Of a DNA stretch of 64,000 nt, positions 37,155-45,789 are shown piece by piece (position 1 is the stretch's first letter; the number at the start of each line of letters is the position of its first letter). The DNA is from a bacterium (GTDB lineage Bacteria > Chloroflexota > Dormibacteria > Aeolococcales > Bog-877): contig JAKATL010000002.1 in assembly GCA_021827985.1 (NCBI GenBank), positions 62,001 through 126,000 on the forward strand, given 5' to 3'. The notes beneath the pieces are model-generated. The model made no database searches. It saw only the letters and a program-made list of their open reading frames with translations, and was not told where the DNA came from. Made by a program: the position numbers and the translations under genes.

Positions 37155-38938
37155 GCCTCGCCGCTCCCACCCTCTAGGTGGGAAAGGCTGGGGACCGGTG
37201 GCGAGGTGGGCCTCTCCTTGATCGGAACCTTGACGCCTTCTGGGGCAAGCTCGGGATGAACGTACCGCCCACCTCGCAGTGCGCTCGCCACTGCGGCCAG
37301 GATGCAGGCCAGGGTGGCGAAGTCCAGAGCGGCCCGCAGCCCGGACATGAAGGCGGGCGCGATCAACCGGGGGAAGAACGCCCGCCCAGTGAGGTAGGCG
37401 GCATGAGCCGGGGCCAGGTGGGGAAGAATCGGACCCAGCAAGGTGGCTACCGGATTGAAACCGAGGAAGGCGGCAAAGAGACTGCCGACGGCCGGCAGGT
37501 GGGACACCCGAGAGGCTGCCGCAGACGGCACCCCCTGGGCTACCAGCCCGCTGTACAGGGCGTGAGGAAGGGAGGCGGAGAGCCCCACGATGATCAGGGT
37601 GAAGAAGATCCCGATCGACAGGACGGAGGCGGAGTTCTGGAAAGTGGCGGCCATGCCCGCTCCCACCCCGCGCTGGCGGGGTGGGAGGCTGTTCATGATC
37701 CCGGCCTGATTGGGAGAGGCGAACAGCCCGCTGGAGAGCCCATATATGAAGAGCAGGGCGGCGAAGGCGGGGTAGCTGAAGTCCGCCGGCAGGAGCTGCA
37801 TCCCCCCAAACGTGGCCGCCGATATGAGCACCCCGGCGGTGGCGAAGGTGCGCGAGCCGTAGCGGTCGGACAGCGCACCGGCCACCGGTCCGGCGACCAG
37901 GAAGCCAGCTGTGAGCGGAAGCAGGTAGATACCCGCCCACAGCGGAGTGGAGGCGAAGCTGTAACCGTGTAGGGGCAGCCAGATCCCCTGCAGCCATATG
38001 ATCAGGATGAACATCAATCCTCCCCGGGCCAGAGCCGCCAGCAGGGCCGCCAGGTTGCCGGCCGCGAAGGCGCGGATCCGGAAGAGCGGCATCCGGAACA
38101 TTGGCTGCTCCACGCGCAGCTCCACCCAGATGAATAGCCCCAGGAAGGCCACTCCGCCGATCAGGGCGGCCAGGACCAGGGGGTTGGACCAGCCCATTGA
38201 CTGCCCCCGGTAGGGGAGGATTCCGTAGGTTATCCCCACCAAGACCGCGATCAAGCCAATCGCGAACGTGGCGTTGCCCCACCAGTCGATGGTGGAGTGC
38301 GTCCTCTGCCCGGTGTCTTTGAGCTTGAGGTAGGCCCACACGGTCCCGAAGAGACCGAACGGCACCGAGACCAGGAACACCAGATGCCACTCGATCGGGC
38401 CGAGGATCCCGCCCAGGACGAGACCGATGAAGGACCCGGCGATGGCCGCCACCATGTTGGTGCCCAGGGCGAGTCCGCGCTGAGTGGCGGGGAAGGCGTC
38501 GGTGAGTATGGCCGAGGAGTTGGCCCAGAGGAACGCGCCTCCGATCCCCTGCAGCACGCGCATGACGATGAGGTAAAGGGCCGGGCCGGGGCCGGTCCCA
38601 AAGGTGAGTGAGAGGAGGATGGAAAAGAGGGTGAACACGGCGAAGCCGAGGTTGTACATGCGCACCCGGCCGAACATGTCTCCGATCCGCCCCAGGCTCA
38701 CCACCAGAACGGCCGTCACCACCATGTAGCCCATCAGCATCCAAAGGAAGTAGGGGGTGTTCCCGGGAGCCAGTGGGTTGAGGTGGATCCCGCGGAAGAT
38801 GTCAGGGAGGGCGATCAGCACGATCGAGGAGTTGATGGTCGCCATCAGGATGCCGAGGGTCGTGTTGGAGAGGGCGATCCACTTGTAGGCGATGTGGCCG
38901 CTGGACGCGCCAGAGGCTGCCGGCAGGGTGGGAGACAC
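37151..38938 (-). CDS. DHA2-type (EmrB/QacA) multidrug efflux MFS transporter
   Basis: A 595-residue drug:H+ antiporter-like protein with about 14 membrane helices. It shows [22 protein letters not shown] (TM1 motif D1), [19 protein letters not shown] (motif A), [21 protein letters not shown] (motif B) and [23 protein letters not shown] (motif C-like). The C-terminal tail is soluble. Start: GTG codons occur at 38944 and 38938; a GGAGG lies directly against the first but 5 bases from the second, so 38938 is preferred. Its promoter carries a MarR-type palindrome, and the divergent gene is an L,D-transpeptidase. Confidence 0.88.
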   Translation of the reverse strand: MSPTLPAASGASSGHIAYKWIALSNTTLGILMATINSSIVLIALPDIFRGIHLNPLAPGNTPYFLWMLMGYMVVTAVLVVSLGRIGDMFGRVRMYNLGFAVFTLFSILLSLTFGTGPGPALYLIVMRVLQGIGGAFLWANSSAILTDAFPATQRGLALGTNMVAAIAGSFIGLVLGGILGPIEWHLVFLVSVPFGLFGTVWAYLKLKDTGQRTHSTIDWWGNATFAIGLIAVLVGITYGILPYRGQSMGWSNPLVLAALIGGVAFLGLFIWVELRVEQPMFRMPLFRIRAFAAGNLAALLAALARGGLMFILIIWLQGIWLPLHGYSFASTPLWAGIYLLPLTAGFLVAGPVAGALSDRYGSRTFATAGVLISAATFGGMQLLPADFSYPAFAALLFIYGLSSGLFASPNQAGIMNSLPPRQRGVGAGMAATFQNSASVLSIGIFFTLIIVGLSASLPHALYSGLVAQGVPSAAASRVSHLPAVGSLFAAFLGFNPVATLLGPILPHLAPAHAAYLTGRAFFPRLIAPAFMSGLRAALDFATLACILAAVASALRGGRYVHPELAPEGVKVPIKERPTSPPVPSLSHLEGGSGEA

Positions 38939-38956
38939 GGACACCTCCGACTACTG

Positions 38957-38976
38957 GTTGGTTGGCACAAACCAAC
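38957..38976. promoter_or_regulatory. Palindromic operator (MarR-type) at the DHA2 promoter
   Basis: GTTGGTT-N6-AACCAAC, a perfect 7-bp inverted repeat. A minus-strand -10 hexamer TATAGT (38975-38980) overlaps its edge, so a bound dimer would block transcription of the efflux gene. A related palindrome occurs at 40312-40329. Confidence 0.65.
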
Positions 38977-39076
38977 TATACGGACTGGGAGTCGCAGCCG
39001 AGCCGCAGGTCGGCCAGACTCCGAGGGCGGCGCCGGGCCGGGGTGATCCAGCGGAACGAAATCCGGTGGCGAAGGT

Positions 39077-39082
39077 TATATT
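39077..39082 (+). promoter_or_regulatory. -10 element of the L,D-transpeptidase gene
   Basis: TATATT, 7 bases before ATG 39090 and 4 bases before an alternative GTG at 39087. Leaderless geometry. Confidence 0.45.
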
Positions 39083-39089
39083 TGCCGTG

Positions 39090-40256
39090 ATGCCATCTCT
39101 GTCGGGCTCCGGCCACCAGCTTTGGCGGCGGGTGGGACTCAGCCTCGGGGCGGTGGCGGTGCTGGGGGGAGCCGCGACCGGGATCGCCGCCGCCGCGCGG
39201 CCCCTGCCGATCGTCCATCCCGAGCTTGCGGTGACGCTCCCCAGCAGCTCGGGCACCCTGGCCCCCACGGCGTCGATCGGCCTCTCGGTGCGGCATGCTC
39301 ACCTGGAGGCGGTCTCGGTACGCACCTCAGCCGGGCTGCTGATCGGTGGGAGTGTGGCCCACGGGGTTTGGAAGCCCACCGCCCCCATGCCTTGGGCGAC
39401 CACCTTCCGGATGGTGGCCACGGCGCGCGGGGGTAGGCCGGCCAGGACCGTGACCCGGGTAGTGAGCTGGACCACTCCGCAGCAGCCGCTCCCGGCGGGG
39501 ACCATTGGCATAACCATCTCGCCGAGCCCGGGGGAGCAGGTCGGGATGGGAGCCACCTGGGTGGTGCAGTTCAGCCAACCAATCCCGGCGGCGGACCAGC
39601 CGATGGTGCTGCAGCGGCTCTCTGCAGGCGAGTCCCTCTCGGACCCCTTGGGGTGGCACTGGTGGTCGCCTACCGAGGTGGACGGGAGGCCGGAGCAGTT
39701 CTGGCCCCTCAACGAGCAGGCCACGCTGACTGTGAACCTGAATGGGCTGGCGATCAACGGGGAGCGGCTGGTCAACTCCTCGGTGTCCAGCAGCTTCACG
39801 GTGGTCAATCAGCACATCGCCAGGATCAGCGCCGCGACTCACGAGATGCTGGTGTACAACGGCAGCCAGCTGGTCCGCACTGAGCCGGTCAGTCTGGGGC
39901 GCCCGGGCTTTCCCACCATCTCCGGGACCTTGGTCGTGCTGTCCAAGACCCCGGTGGTGTTCATGAACTCGGCGACCATCGGCTACCCCGGCCTCTACGC
40001 CCAGAATGTATACGACGACGTGGCCATCAGCACCGATGGGTACTACATCCACATGGCCAACTGGGACATCTACGACCACGGCCGCCACAACGTCTCCTAC
40101 GGCTGCGTGGAGCAGAACCCCAGCGACGCCGTGTGGTTCTACAACTGGTCCATACCTGGAGACGTGGTGGTGATCACCGGAACCACCCTGCAGGCCAGCG
40201 AGGCAGATGGCGAGGGAGACTGGAACATCCCCTGGTCGGAGTTCCAACCCGCCTGA
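39090..40256 (+). CDS. L,D-transpeptidase (Ig-like/YkuD type)
   Basis: A 388-residue exported cell-wall enzyme of the actinobacterial Ldt kind, which makes 3-3 cross-links in peptidoglycan. It has an N-terminal signal or anchor (VGLSLGAVAVLGGAATGIAAA, about 14-34), two Ig-like domains (about 40-240) and a YkuD catalytic domain. The active site is YYIHMANWD (His321) and VSYGCVEQN (Cys339). The His-to-Cys spacing of 18 equals that in mycobacterial LdtMt2. The residue two before Cys is Tyr337 where the family has His (SHGC), and the usual Asn after CV is Glu. Start ATG 39090; sequence further upstream overlaps the divergent promoter. Confidence 0.88.
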   Translation: MPSLSGSGHQLWRRVGLSLGAVAVLGGAATGIAAAARPLPIVHPELAVTLPSSSGTLAPTASIGLSVRHAHLEAVSVRTSAGLLIGGSVAHGVWKPTAPMPWATTFRMVATARGGRPARTVTRVVSWTTPQQPLPAGTIGITISPSPGEQVGMGATWVVQFSQPIPAADQPMVLQRLSAGESLSDPLGWHWWSPTEVDGRPEQFWPLNEQATLTVNLNGLAINGERLVNSSVSSSFTVVNQHIARISAATHEMLVYNGSQLVRTEPVSLGRPGFPTISGTLVVLSKTPVVFMNSATIGYPGLYAQNVYDDVAISTDGYYIHMANWDIYDHGRHNVSYGCVEQNPSDAVWFYNWSIPGDVVVITGTTLQASEADGEGDWNIPWSEFQPA

Positions 40257-40311
40257 TCTGTCCCTCCGGCCGGGACCGGGTCGGCACCGGGCGAACGTGA
40301 TACGATCGATC

Positions 40312-40329
40312 TAGTTGCCCGCACAACTA
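40312..40329. promoter_or_regulatory. Palindromic operator upstream of the dioxygenase gene
   Basis: TAGTTG-N6-CAACTA, a perfect 6-bp inverted repeat just downstream of a TACGAT -10 hexamer (40301-40306). It covers the expected transcription start. Arm sequence and spacing resemble the palindrome at 38957-38976 (GTTG/CAAC core), so the same MarR protein may bind both. Confidence 0.55.
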
Positions 40330-40362
40330 CATATGAGGTCGCCCCGCGGCGGAGGAAGTGAG

Positions 40363-41169
40363 ATGGAAGTGAAGAGCTTGTCCAACGGGGCAGACCGGAT
40401 GCCCGTCGTCTACCTCAGCCATGGAGCGCCCCCTTTGGCCGACGACCACGAGTGGAAGTCGGAGCTGGTGGACTGGTCGAAGGCCATGCCGAAGCCCAGG
40501 GCCATCCTGGTGGTGTCGGCGCACTGGGAGTCGGCACCGGCCACCGTCGGCGCCACCTCAACGGTGCCCCTGGTGTACGACTTCTGGGGCTTCCCGGAGC
40601 GCTACTACCAGGTGAAGTACCCTGCGCCGGGCGCGCCCTGGTTGGCAGAGAGGGTCGCGAGCCTACTCTCCAAGCCCGGCGAGCCGGTGCGGAACGACCC
40701 GGCCCGAGGCCTGGACCACGGAGCCTACGTTCCCTTGGTGGAGATGTACCCGCAGGCGGACGTCCCCGTGCTCCAGCTCTCGCTCCCCACCCTGGATCCG
40801 GAGCGGCTGCTGGCCACCGGGGCCCAGCTCGCCCCCCTGCGGGACGAGGGGGTCCTGATCATGGGGAGTGGGTTCTTCACCCACAACCTCCAGGCGATGC
40901 GCCTGTCGCCAACTCCGGAGGCGGCGCCACCATCCTGGTCGGCGGAATTCGACCACTGGGGTAGTGAGGCATTCGCCCGGTGGGACCTCGACGCCCTGGT
41001 CGACTTCGAGAACAAGGCCCCGGCAGGACACCTGGCCCACCCCAGGACGGAGCATTTCGCCCCTCTCTTCGTGGCGCTGGGAGCGGCGAGCGGGGAGGGT
41101 GAGGAACGCCGGACCGTCATCGATGGATTCTGGTACGGCCTGGCCAAGCGGTCGATGCAGGTGGGGTGA
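40363..41169 (+). CDS. LigB/DODA-type extradiol ring-cleavage dioxygenase
   Basis: A 268-residue class III extradiol dioxygenase of the 4,5-DOPA-dioxygenase-like subgroup; it would cleave a catechol-type ring next to the hydroxyls with Fe(II) or Zn(II). Metal and catalytic histidines are visible: YLSHGAPP (about residue 16), VVSAHWES (near 49) and GSGFFTHNLQAM (near 170). Length fits the family. The ATG at 40363 follows GGAGGAAGTGAG, a clear Shine-Dalgarno. An operator-like palindrome lies in its promoter. A luciferase-like oxygenase gene follows at 49 bases, probably in one operon. Confidence 0.85.
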   Translation: MEVKSLSNGADRMPVVYLSHGAPPLADDHEWKSELVDWSKAMPKPRAILVVSAHWESAPATVGATSTVPLVYDFWGFPERYYQVKYPAPGAPWLAERVASLLSKPGEPVRNDPARGLDHGAYVPLVEMYPQADVPVLQLSLPTLDPERLLATGAQLAPLRDEGVLIMGSGFFTHNLQAMRLSPTPEAAPPSWSAEFDHWGSEAFARWDLDALVDFENKAPAGHLAHPRTEHFAPLFVALGAASGEGEERRTVIDGFWYGLAKRSMQVG

Positions 41170-41217
41170 ACAACCGCCACTTGCCCGAAGTCTGGCAACT
41201 GAGCGGGAGGTGAGCGA

Positions 41218-42162
41218 ATGAGCGTGCCCTTCTTCGGATTCCACATGCCCAGTTTCACCTTCGAGGGGGTCGCTCCCGAGGGCCTCTTCGCCCACGTCGT
41301 CGGCCTGGCCCAGACGGCGGAGGAGGCCGGCTTCGACATGGTGTCGGTGATGGACCACTTCTATCAGATCCGCGGGCTGGGCGAGGAGACCGAGCCGATG
41401 CTGGAGGCCTGCACCACGCTGGGGGCCCTCTCCCAGCGCACCAGCAAGGTTCTCTTGGGAGCGCTGGTGACCGGGGTGACCTATCGCAACCCGGCGCTTC
41501 TGGTCAAAGAGGTCACCACCCTCGACGTTCTCTCCGGAGGCCGGGCCATTCTCGGCCTGGGCGCCGCCTGGAACGAGGATGAGCACCGGGGCTACGGCTT
41601 CGACTTCCCCAGGGTGGGTCGCCGGATGGACAGGCTCGAAGAGGCCCTCCGCATCGCCCGGGCGATGTTCGCCGAGGATCGACCGTCACTCGAAGGGCGC
41701 TACTTCCGCATCGATCGAGCGCTGAACGTCCCCCGACCCCTGCAGCCCGGGGGACCGCGGATCCTGGTCGGGGGCGGCGGGGAGCAGCGCACGCTCCGGC
41801 TGGTCGCTCGCTATGCCGACATCTCCAACTGGTTCGGGGGCGTCGAGGAGATGAGGCGAAAGGGGGAGATCTTGGAGCGGTACTGCGCTGAGGAGGGCCG
41901 GGATCCCTCCACCATCCTGCGCACCGCCAACGCCCCCATTATGATGGCCACCGGACCGGAGGATGCCCGGCGGCTGGAGGCGCGCATCCCCGAGGAGAGG
42001 CGTCGCTTGGTTGGTCCCCCGCTCCTTCCCGAGCAGGCGGCCGACAAGCTCAGGTCATTCCTGGACGCCGGCATCGGCGGGTTCACCTTCGGCAACGCCA
42101 ACCTCTTCGACCGGGAACTGATCCTGGCCGCGGGTGAGGTGAAGAGGATGCTCTCGGCCTGA
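41218..42162 (+). CDS. Luciferase-like (LLM) F420-dependent oxidoreductase
   Basis: A 314-residue flavin/F420-type TIM-barrel enzyme. It shows GFDMVSVMDHFYQIRG (N-terminal cofactor region), VLLGALVTGVTYRNPALLVKEVTTLDVLSGGRAILGLGAAWNEDEHRGYG (the LLM signature, about 78-127) and PRILVGGGGEQRTLRLVARYAD. Members oxidise or hydroxylate small organic molecules with F420 or FMN. The substrate is unknown; the neighbouring ring-cleavage dioxygenase suggests aromatic compounds. ATG has GGGAGGTGAG upstream. Unlike the copy at 9.6-10.4 kb, this frame is intact. Confidence 0.88.
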   Translation: MSVPFFGFHMPSFTFEGVAPEGLFAHVVGLAQTAEEAGFDMVSVMDHFYQIRGLGEETEPMLEACTTLGALSQRTSKVLLGALVTGVTYRNPALLVKEVTTLDVLSGGRAILGLGAAWNEDEHRGYGFDFPRVGRRMDRLEEALRIARAMFAEDRPSLEGRYFRIDRALNVPRPLQPGGPRILVGGGGEQRTLRLVARYADISNWFGGVEEMRRKGEILERYCAEEGRDPSTILRTANAPIMMATGPEDARRLEARIPEERRRLVGPPLLPEQAADKLRSFLDAGIGGFTFGNANLFDRELILAAGEVKRMLSA

Positions 42163-42216
42163 CGCGGCACCTCAGAAGCATCCCGGCAGCTCGCCTACCC
42201 TTGCCGCGGTGGCGGT

Positions 42217-42232
42217 GTTGTGGTATACATGC
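42217..42232. promoter_or_regulatory. Candidate GntR/FCD operator
   Basis: A GTATAC core (42223-42228) within TTGTGGTATACATGCAC, about 75 bases before the GntR start. TGGTATACAT resembles the GTATAC-centred sites bound by VanR-like FCD regulators. It could mediate autoregulation and control of the liv genes. Confidence 0.4.
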
Positions 42233-42299
42233 ACACCAAGTTTCGGGTTGACCGCCGTCGCCATCAGCGGCCAGCCCCCCATTGCAGGGAGTGGAGCAA

Positions 42300-43049
42300 G
42301 TGAGCATCCGACGTCCTGGCTTCTGGCTGGAGACCCCGCAAGTACGGCGGGAGTCCGCGGCCCAGGTGGTGTACCGGCTCCTGCGCGAGGCGATGATCAA
42401 TCATGACCTGGCCCCTTCCACCCGGCTTCACGAGCCCGAACTCGCCGTTCATCTCTCGGTGAGCCGCACCCCGGTGCGGGAGGCGCTCCGGGCCCTCGAG
42501 GCCGACGGGTTTGTGAAGCGTCTGCCGAATGGCGGACTCATGGTGGCCGAGGTGGACGCCAGGGACGTGGCGGAGCTGTACGAGGTCCGTCGAGCGCTCG
42601 AGGGGCTGGCTGCGCACCAGGCGGCTCAGCGTGCCACCATGCACGATGCCCGCGAGCTGGTGTCGATCCTGGACCAGGCCGATCGACGCTCGGACGAGCC
42701 GGCAGCGCTCAGGGAACTGGGGGAGAGGTTTCATCGCCGGATCGCGGAGGTGGCCGATAATCGCCGGGCGGCAGAGCTGCTGGACAAACTGCACGACCAC
42801 ATCGTTCGCTACCGGCTGGCCACGGCGGTGGAGAGTCGCGAGCGCCAGGATGGAGCCCGCCGGGAGCACCGGCGAGTTGCGGAGGCCATCCTGGATGGCA
42901 ACCCGGCGGGGGCGGAGCGGGCCATGGCGGTTCACGTACGCCGTGAGAGCGCCTACCTGGTGGCCGCCCTGTCCCCGGAGGCCGCAACTGGTGGCGCCCG
43001 TCCCTCCGGGCGCCGCCAGTTGCGGCCTGCCCTCGGCGAGGCCCAATGA
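42300..43049 (+). CDS. GntR family regulator, FadR/FCD subfamily
   Basis: A 249-residue regulator. The N-terminal winged helix is YRLLREAMINHDLAPSTRLHEPELAVHLSVSRTPVREALRALEADGFV (about 24-71) with the conserved SRTPVREAL recognition helix. The all-helical FCD ligand domain contains DVAELYEVRRALEG, FHRRIAEVADN and REHRRVAEAI, whose His/Asp residues bind a metal and an organic acid. GTG at 42300 is preferred (GGAGTGGAG upstream); a TTG lies 18 bases earlier. It precedes an ABC transporter operon by 70 bases and probably senses its substrate or a breakdown product. Confidence 0.85.
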   Translation: MSIRRPGFWLETPQVRRESAAQVVYRLLREAMINHDLAPSTRLHEPELAVHLSVSRTPVREALRALEADGFVKRLPNGGLMVAEVDARDVAELYEVRRALEGLAAHQAAQRATMHDARELVSILDQADRRSDEPAALRELGERFHRRIAEVADNRRAAELLDKLHDHIVRYRLATAVESRERQDGARREHRRVAEAILDGNPAGAERAMAVHVRRESAYLVAALSPEAATGGARPSGRRQLRPALGEAQ

Positions 43050-43119
43050 TCGCCAGGGCGGGATCCTCGATGAGCGACCGCCTAAGCGGGTGGGCAGCAT
43101 CGACCAGGAGCCAGGCGGC

Positions 43120-43995
43120 GTGAACCTGGTCATCCAGTCGGTGGGGTTCGGACTGGTCACGGCCTCGGTCCTGGCGCTGGCCTCTGTGGGCCTCACTCTC
43201 CAGTTCGGCGTCACCAACTACATCAACTTCGCCTACGGCACCTACCTGGTCCTGGCCGCCTACTTCGCCATGGCCCTCAGCACCCGGGCGCACCTGCCGT
43301 TCCTGCTGGCAGCTGTGCTGGCCTGCCTGGCCATGGGGGTGGTGGCGGTGGCGATCGCCAAGGGCGTGATGCAGCACTTCGTCTCCCGGCAGGCGCCCCT
43401 GTTCTACCTCCTGATCGTTACCTTCGGGCTCTCCCTGATCATCGAGAACCTGGTGCAGGCGATCTGGGGACCGGGGTTCCAGACCTACAACCTTGCGGTT
43501 GGCAGCCCCCTGAACCTGGGACCCTTCTCCCTCACCCCAACCCAGCTGATCATCATCGGTCTGGCGGTGGTGGCCATGGTGGCTATCCATCTGATGCTCA
43601 GCCGGACCAGCCTGGGCAAGGCCATGCGAGCGATGTCGGACAACAAGGACCTCGCCCAGGTGAGCGGGATCGACACCGAACGCATCACCACCTGGACCTG
43701 GTTCATCACCGGGTGCCTGGCCGGCCTGGCCGGGATCGCGCTCACCGTGACCACGGTGAGCTTCAACCCCACCAGCGCCGACAGCTTCCTGTTTGTGATC
43801 TTCGCCGCGGTGATCCTAGGAGGGATCGGCCGGCCCTACGGGGCGATGGCGGCTGCCGCCATTCTGGGCATCGTCACCGAGGTCTCGGCGGTCGTGGTCA
43901 GCTCCACCTACAAGGATGACATCGCCTTCGTGGCCCTGGTGGTCGTCCTCCTGATCCGCCCCCAGGGCCTCATCGCCACTCGTGGAAAGGCCTGA
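43120..43995 (+). CDS. livH: Branched-chain amino acid-type ABC transporter permease LivH
   Basis: A 291-residue permease with about 8 helices. It shows GLTLQFGVTNYINFAYGTYLVLAAY near the N-terminus and the cytoplasmic coupling loop RTSLGKAMRAMSDNKDLAQVSGID (about 165-188), both typical of LivH. Later comes FVIFAAVILGGIGRPYGAM. The GTG at 43120 follows AGGAGCCAGGCG; the open frame extends upstream through the GntR gene but that part is not coding. First gene of livHMGFK. Confidence 0.9.
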   Translation: MNLVIQSVGFGLVTASVLALASVGLTLQFGVTNYINFAYGTYLVLAAYFAMALSTRAHLPFLLAAVLACLAMGVVAVAIAKGVMQHFVSRQAPLFYLLIVTFGLSLIIENLVQAIWGPGFQTYNLAVGSPLNLGPFSLTPTQLIIIGLAVVAMVAIHLMLSRTSLGKAMRAMSDNKDLAQVSGIDTERITTWTWFITGCLAGLAGIALTVTTVSFNPTSADSFLFVIFAAVILGGIGRPYGAMAAAAILGIVTEVSAVVVSSTYKDDIAFVALVVVLLIRPQGLIATRGKA

Positions 43996-43997
43996 AT

Positions 43998-45008
43998 ATG
44001 GATCTGATACTGCCCTACCTCGCCACCCTGGCCATCTTTTTCTTCGTGTACAACATCCTGACCTGGGGACTGAACATCCAGTTCGGCTACGCCGGGGTGC
44101 TGGACTTCACCTTCATCACCTTCGTCGCCTGCGGCGCCTACTTCTCAGGGGTGTTCGCGCTCGGGCCTGGCCAGAAGTCCACCGGGTTCGAATGGATACT
44201 GGGGTTGAATTGGCCGTTCCCCATCGCCTTGGTCATGGGGGCTCTGGCCGCCGGTCTTCTGGGGATCGTGATCGGCCTCATCGCCATCAACCGGCTGCGC
44301 AGCGACTACATGGCCATCGTCACCCTGGCCACCGGGACGGTGATCTACGGGCTGGTGAGCAACTACACCCCCCTCTTCGACGGGTTCGACGGACTGGCGG
44401 GGCTGCAGACCCCCTTCAGCCAGTGGCTGAACATCAACTACAACCAGTTCACCTACCTGTGGGTGGGCTTCTGCGCCGTGGTCATGGTCATCTGCTGGTT
44501 CATCGCCCAGCGCATTCTCAACTCTCCTCTGGGTCGAACCATGCGGGCAATCCGCGAGGATCAGGAAGCAGCCGAGGCGTTCGGCAAGGACTCGGTCCGC
44601 GTGCGCCTCATCGCCATGTCGATGGGAGCTGTGCTGGCAGGTGTCGGCGGGGCCCTGCTCATGGGCTTCATCGGAGCGTTCAACCCCGCCGGGTGGACCT
44701 CGGGGGAGACCTTCGTTGTCTGGGCGGCGCTGATCGTGGGCGGGCGGGGCAACAACTGGGGAGGGGTGGTCGGTTCCTTCGTGGTGGCGGTCCTGGTCAA
44801 CGAGGCGACGCGGTACATACCGCCGATTCCCGGCAACGCCACCCTCATCCCCACGGTGCGCAACATGCTGATCGGAGCTTCCCTCATCGCCGTCCTCTGG
44901 TTGCGCCCCGAGGGGATCATCCCCGAGGCCAGGCGCCGCTTCTACCAGCTGCCGCTGCTGCCCGGCCGACGGACTCCGGCCGAAGGGGTGGGAAGTGCCG
45001 GAAGCTGA
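43998..45008 (+). CDS. livM: Branched-chain amino acid-type ABC transporter permease LivM
   Basis: A 336-residue permease with about 9 helices. It shows NILTWGLNIQFGYAGVLDFTFITFVACGAY at the start and the LivM coupling loop NSPLGRTMRAIREDQEAAEAFGKDSVRVR (about 175-203). The C-terminal LIAVLWLRPEGIIPEARRRF is also typical. It starts 2 bases after the LivH stop. LivH and LivM form the membrane channel of the importer. Confidence 0.92.
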   Translation: MDLILPYLATLAIFFFVYNILTWGLNIQFGYAGVLDFTFITFVACGAYFSGVFALGPGQKSTGFEWILGLNWPFPIALVMGALAAGLLGIVIGLIAINRLRSDYMAIVTLATGTVIYGLVSNYTPLFDGFDGLAGLQTPFSQWLNINYNQFTYLWVGFCAVVMVICWFIAQRILNSPLGRTMRAIREDQEAAEAFGKDSVRVRLIAMSMGAVLAGVGGALLMGFIGAFNPAGWTSGETFVVWAALIVGGRGNNWGGVVGSFVVAVLVNEATRYIPPIPGNATLIPTVRNMLIGASLIAVLWLRPEGIIPEARRRFYQLPLLPGRRTPAEGVGSAGS

Positions 45009-45789
45009 CCTCGTCCTGCGGGTCGAACACCTGAGCCACTCCTTCGGGGGCTTCAAGGCGGTGGACGACTGCACCTTTGAGATCGCCAGAGGCTCCATCT
45101 CGGCCCTCATCGGGCCCAACGGGGCGGGCAAGAGCACTGCAGTTGGGCTGATCGCCGGAGCCCTCAAGGTGCAGTCGGGCCGGGTCTACTTCGACGGGCA
45201 GGACGTGACTCGCCTTCCCGCCTACAAGATGGCTCGCCGCGGTCTGCTTCGGACGTACCAGGTATCGCGCGAGTTTCCGCTGCTCACGGTCATGGAGAAC
45301 CTACTGGTCCCGCCCCCGGACCAGCGCGGAGAGAGCCTTCTGAACGCCCTCTTGCGGCCGTCCGTGGGGCGACGCCAGGACGCCGCGCTGGCGAGCCGCG
45401 CGGTCGATGTGCTCGAGACCTATGGGCTGCTTCCACTGCGGGATGAGTACGCGGGCAATCTCAGTGGAGGCGAGAAACGGCTGCTGGAGCTGGCTCGGGC
45501 GGAGATGGCCAACGCGAAGTTCATGCTCCTGGATGAGCCCATGGCGGGGATCAACCCCGCGCTGATCGCTCGGCTGGACGGGCACATACGGCGCCTCCGC
45601 GAGCAGGCCGGGATCACCTTCCTGCTGGTCGAGCACAACCTGGATGTGGTGGAGAGGATCTGCGACCAAGTTGTGGTCATGGCGTCGGGCCGGACCCTCG
45701 CCGAGGGCAGCATGGCGGAGCTCCGAAGGAACCCTGAGGTCGTCCGAGCATACCTCGGAGGAGGGCTCGATGAGCGTGCTGTCGGCTGA
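44995..45789 (+). CDS. livG: ABC transporter ATP-binding protein LivG
   Basis: A 264-residue ATPase. Walker A GPNGAGKST (about 39-47), signature NLSGGEKRLLELARA (about 155-169), Walker B FMLLDEPMAGIN (about 177-188) and switch His in LLVEHNLDVVERI. Long LivG-type insert between Walker A and the signature, with RTYQVSREFPLLTVMENLL. GTG start overlaps livM by 14 bases and it overlaps livF by 20 bases. Confidence 0.92.
   Translation: MPEADLVLRVEHLSHSFGGFKAVDDCTFEIARGSISALIGPNGAGKSTAVGLIAGALKVQSGRVYFDGQDVTRLPAYKMARRGLLRTYQVSREFPLLTVMENLLVPPPDQRGESLLNALLRPSVGRRQDAALASRAVDVLETYGLLPLRDEYAGNLSGGEKRLLELARAEMANAKFMLLDEPMAGINPALIARLDGHIRRLREQAGITFLLVEHNLDVVERICDQVVVMASGRTLAEGSMAELRRNPEVVRAYLGGGLDERAVG

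Noticed and set aside
37155-38744. Long N-terminal extension of the MarR frame antisense-shifted through the DHA2 gene
   Set aside because: Only the last 152 residues match MarR; the extension is an out-of-frame reading of the efflux gene on the same strand.
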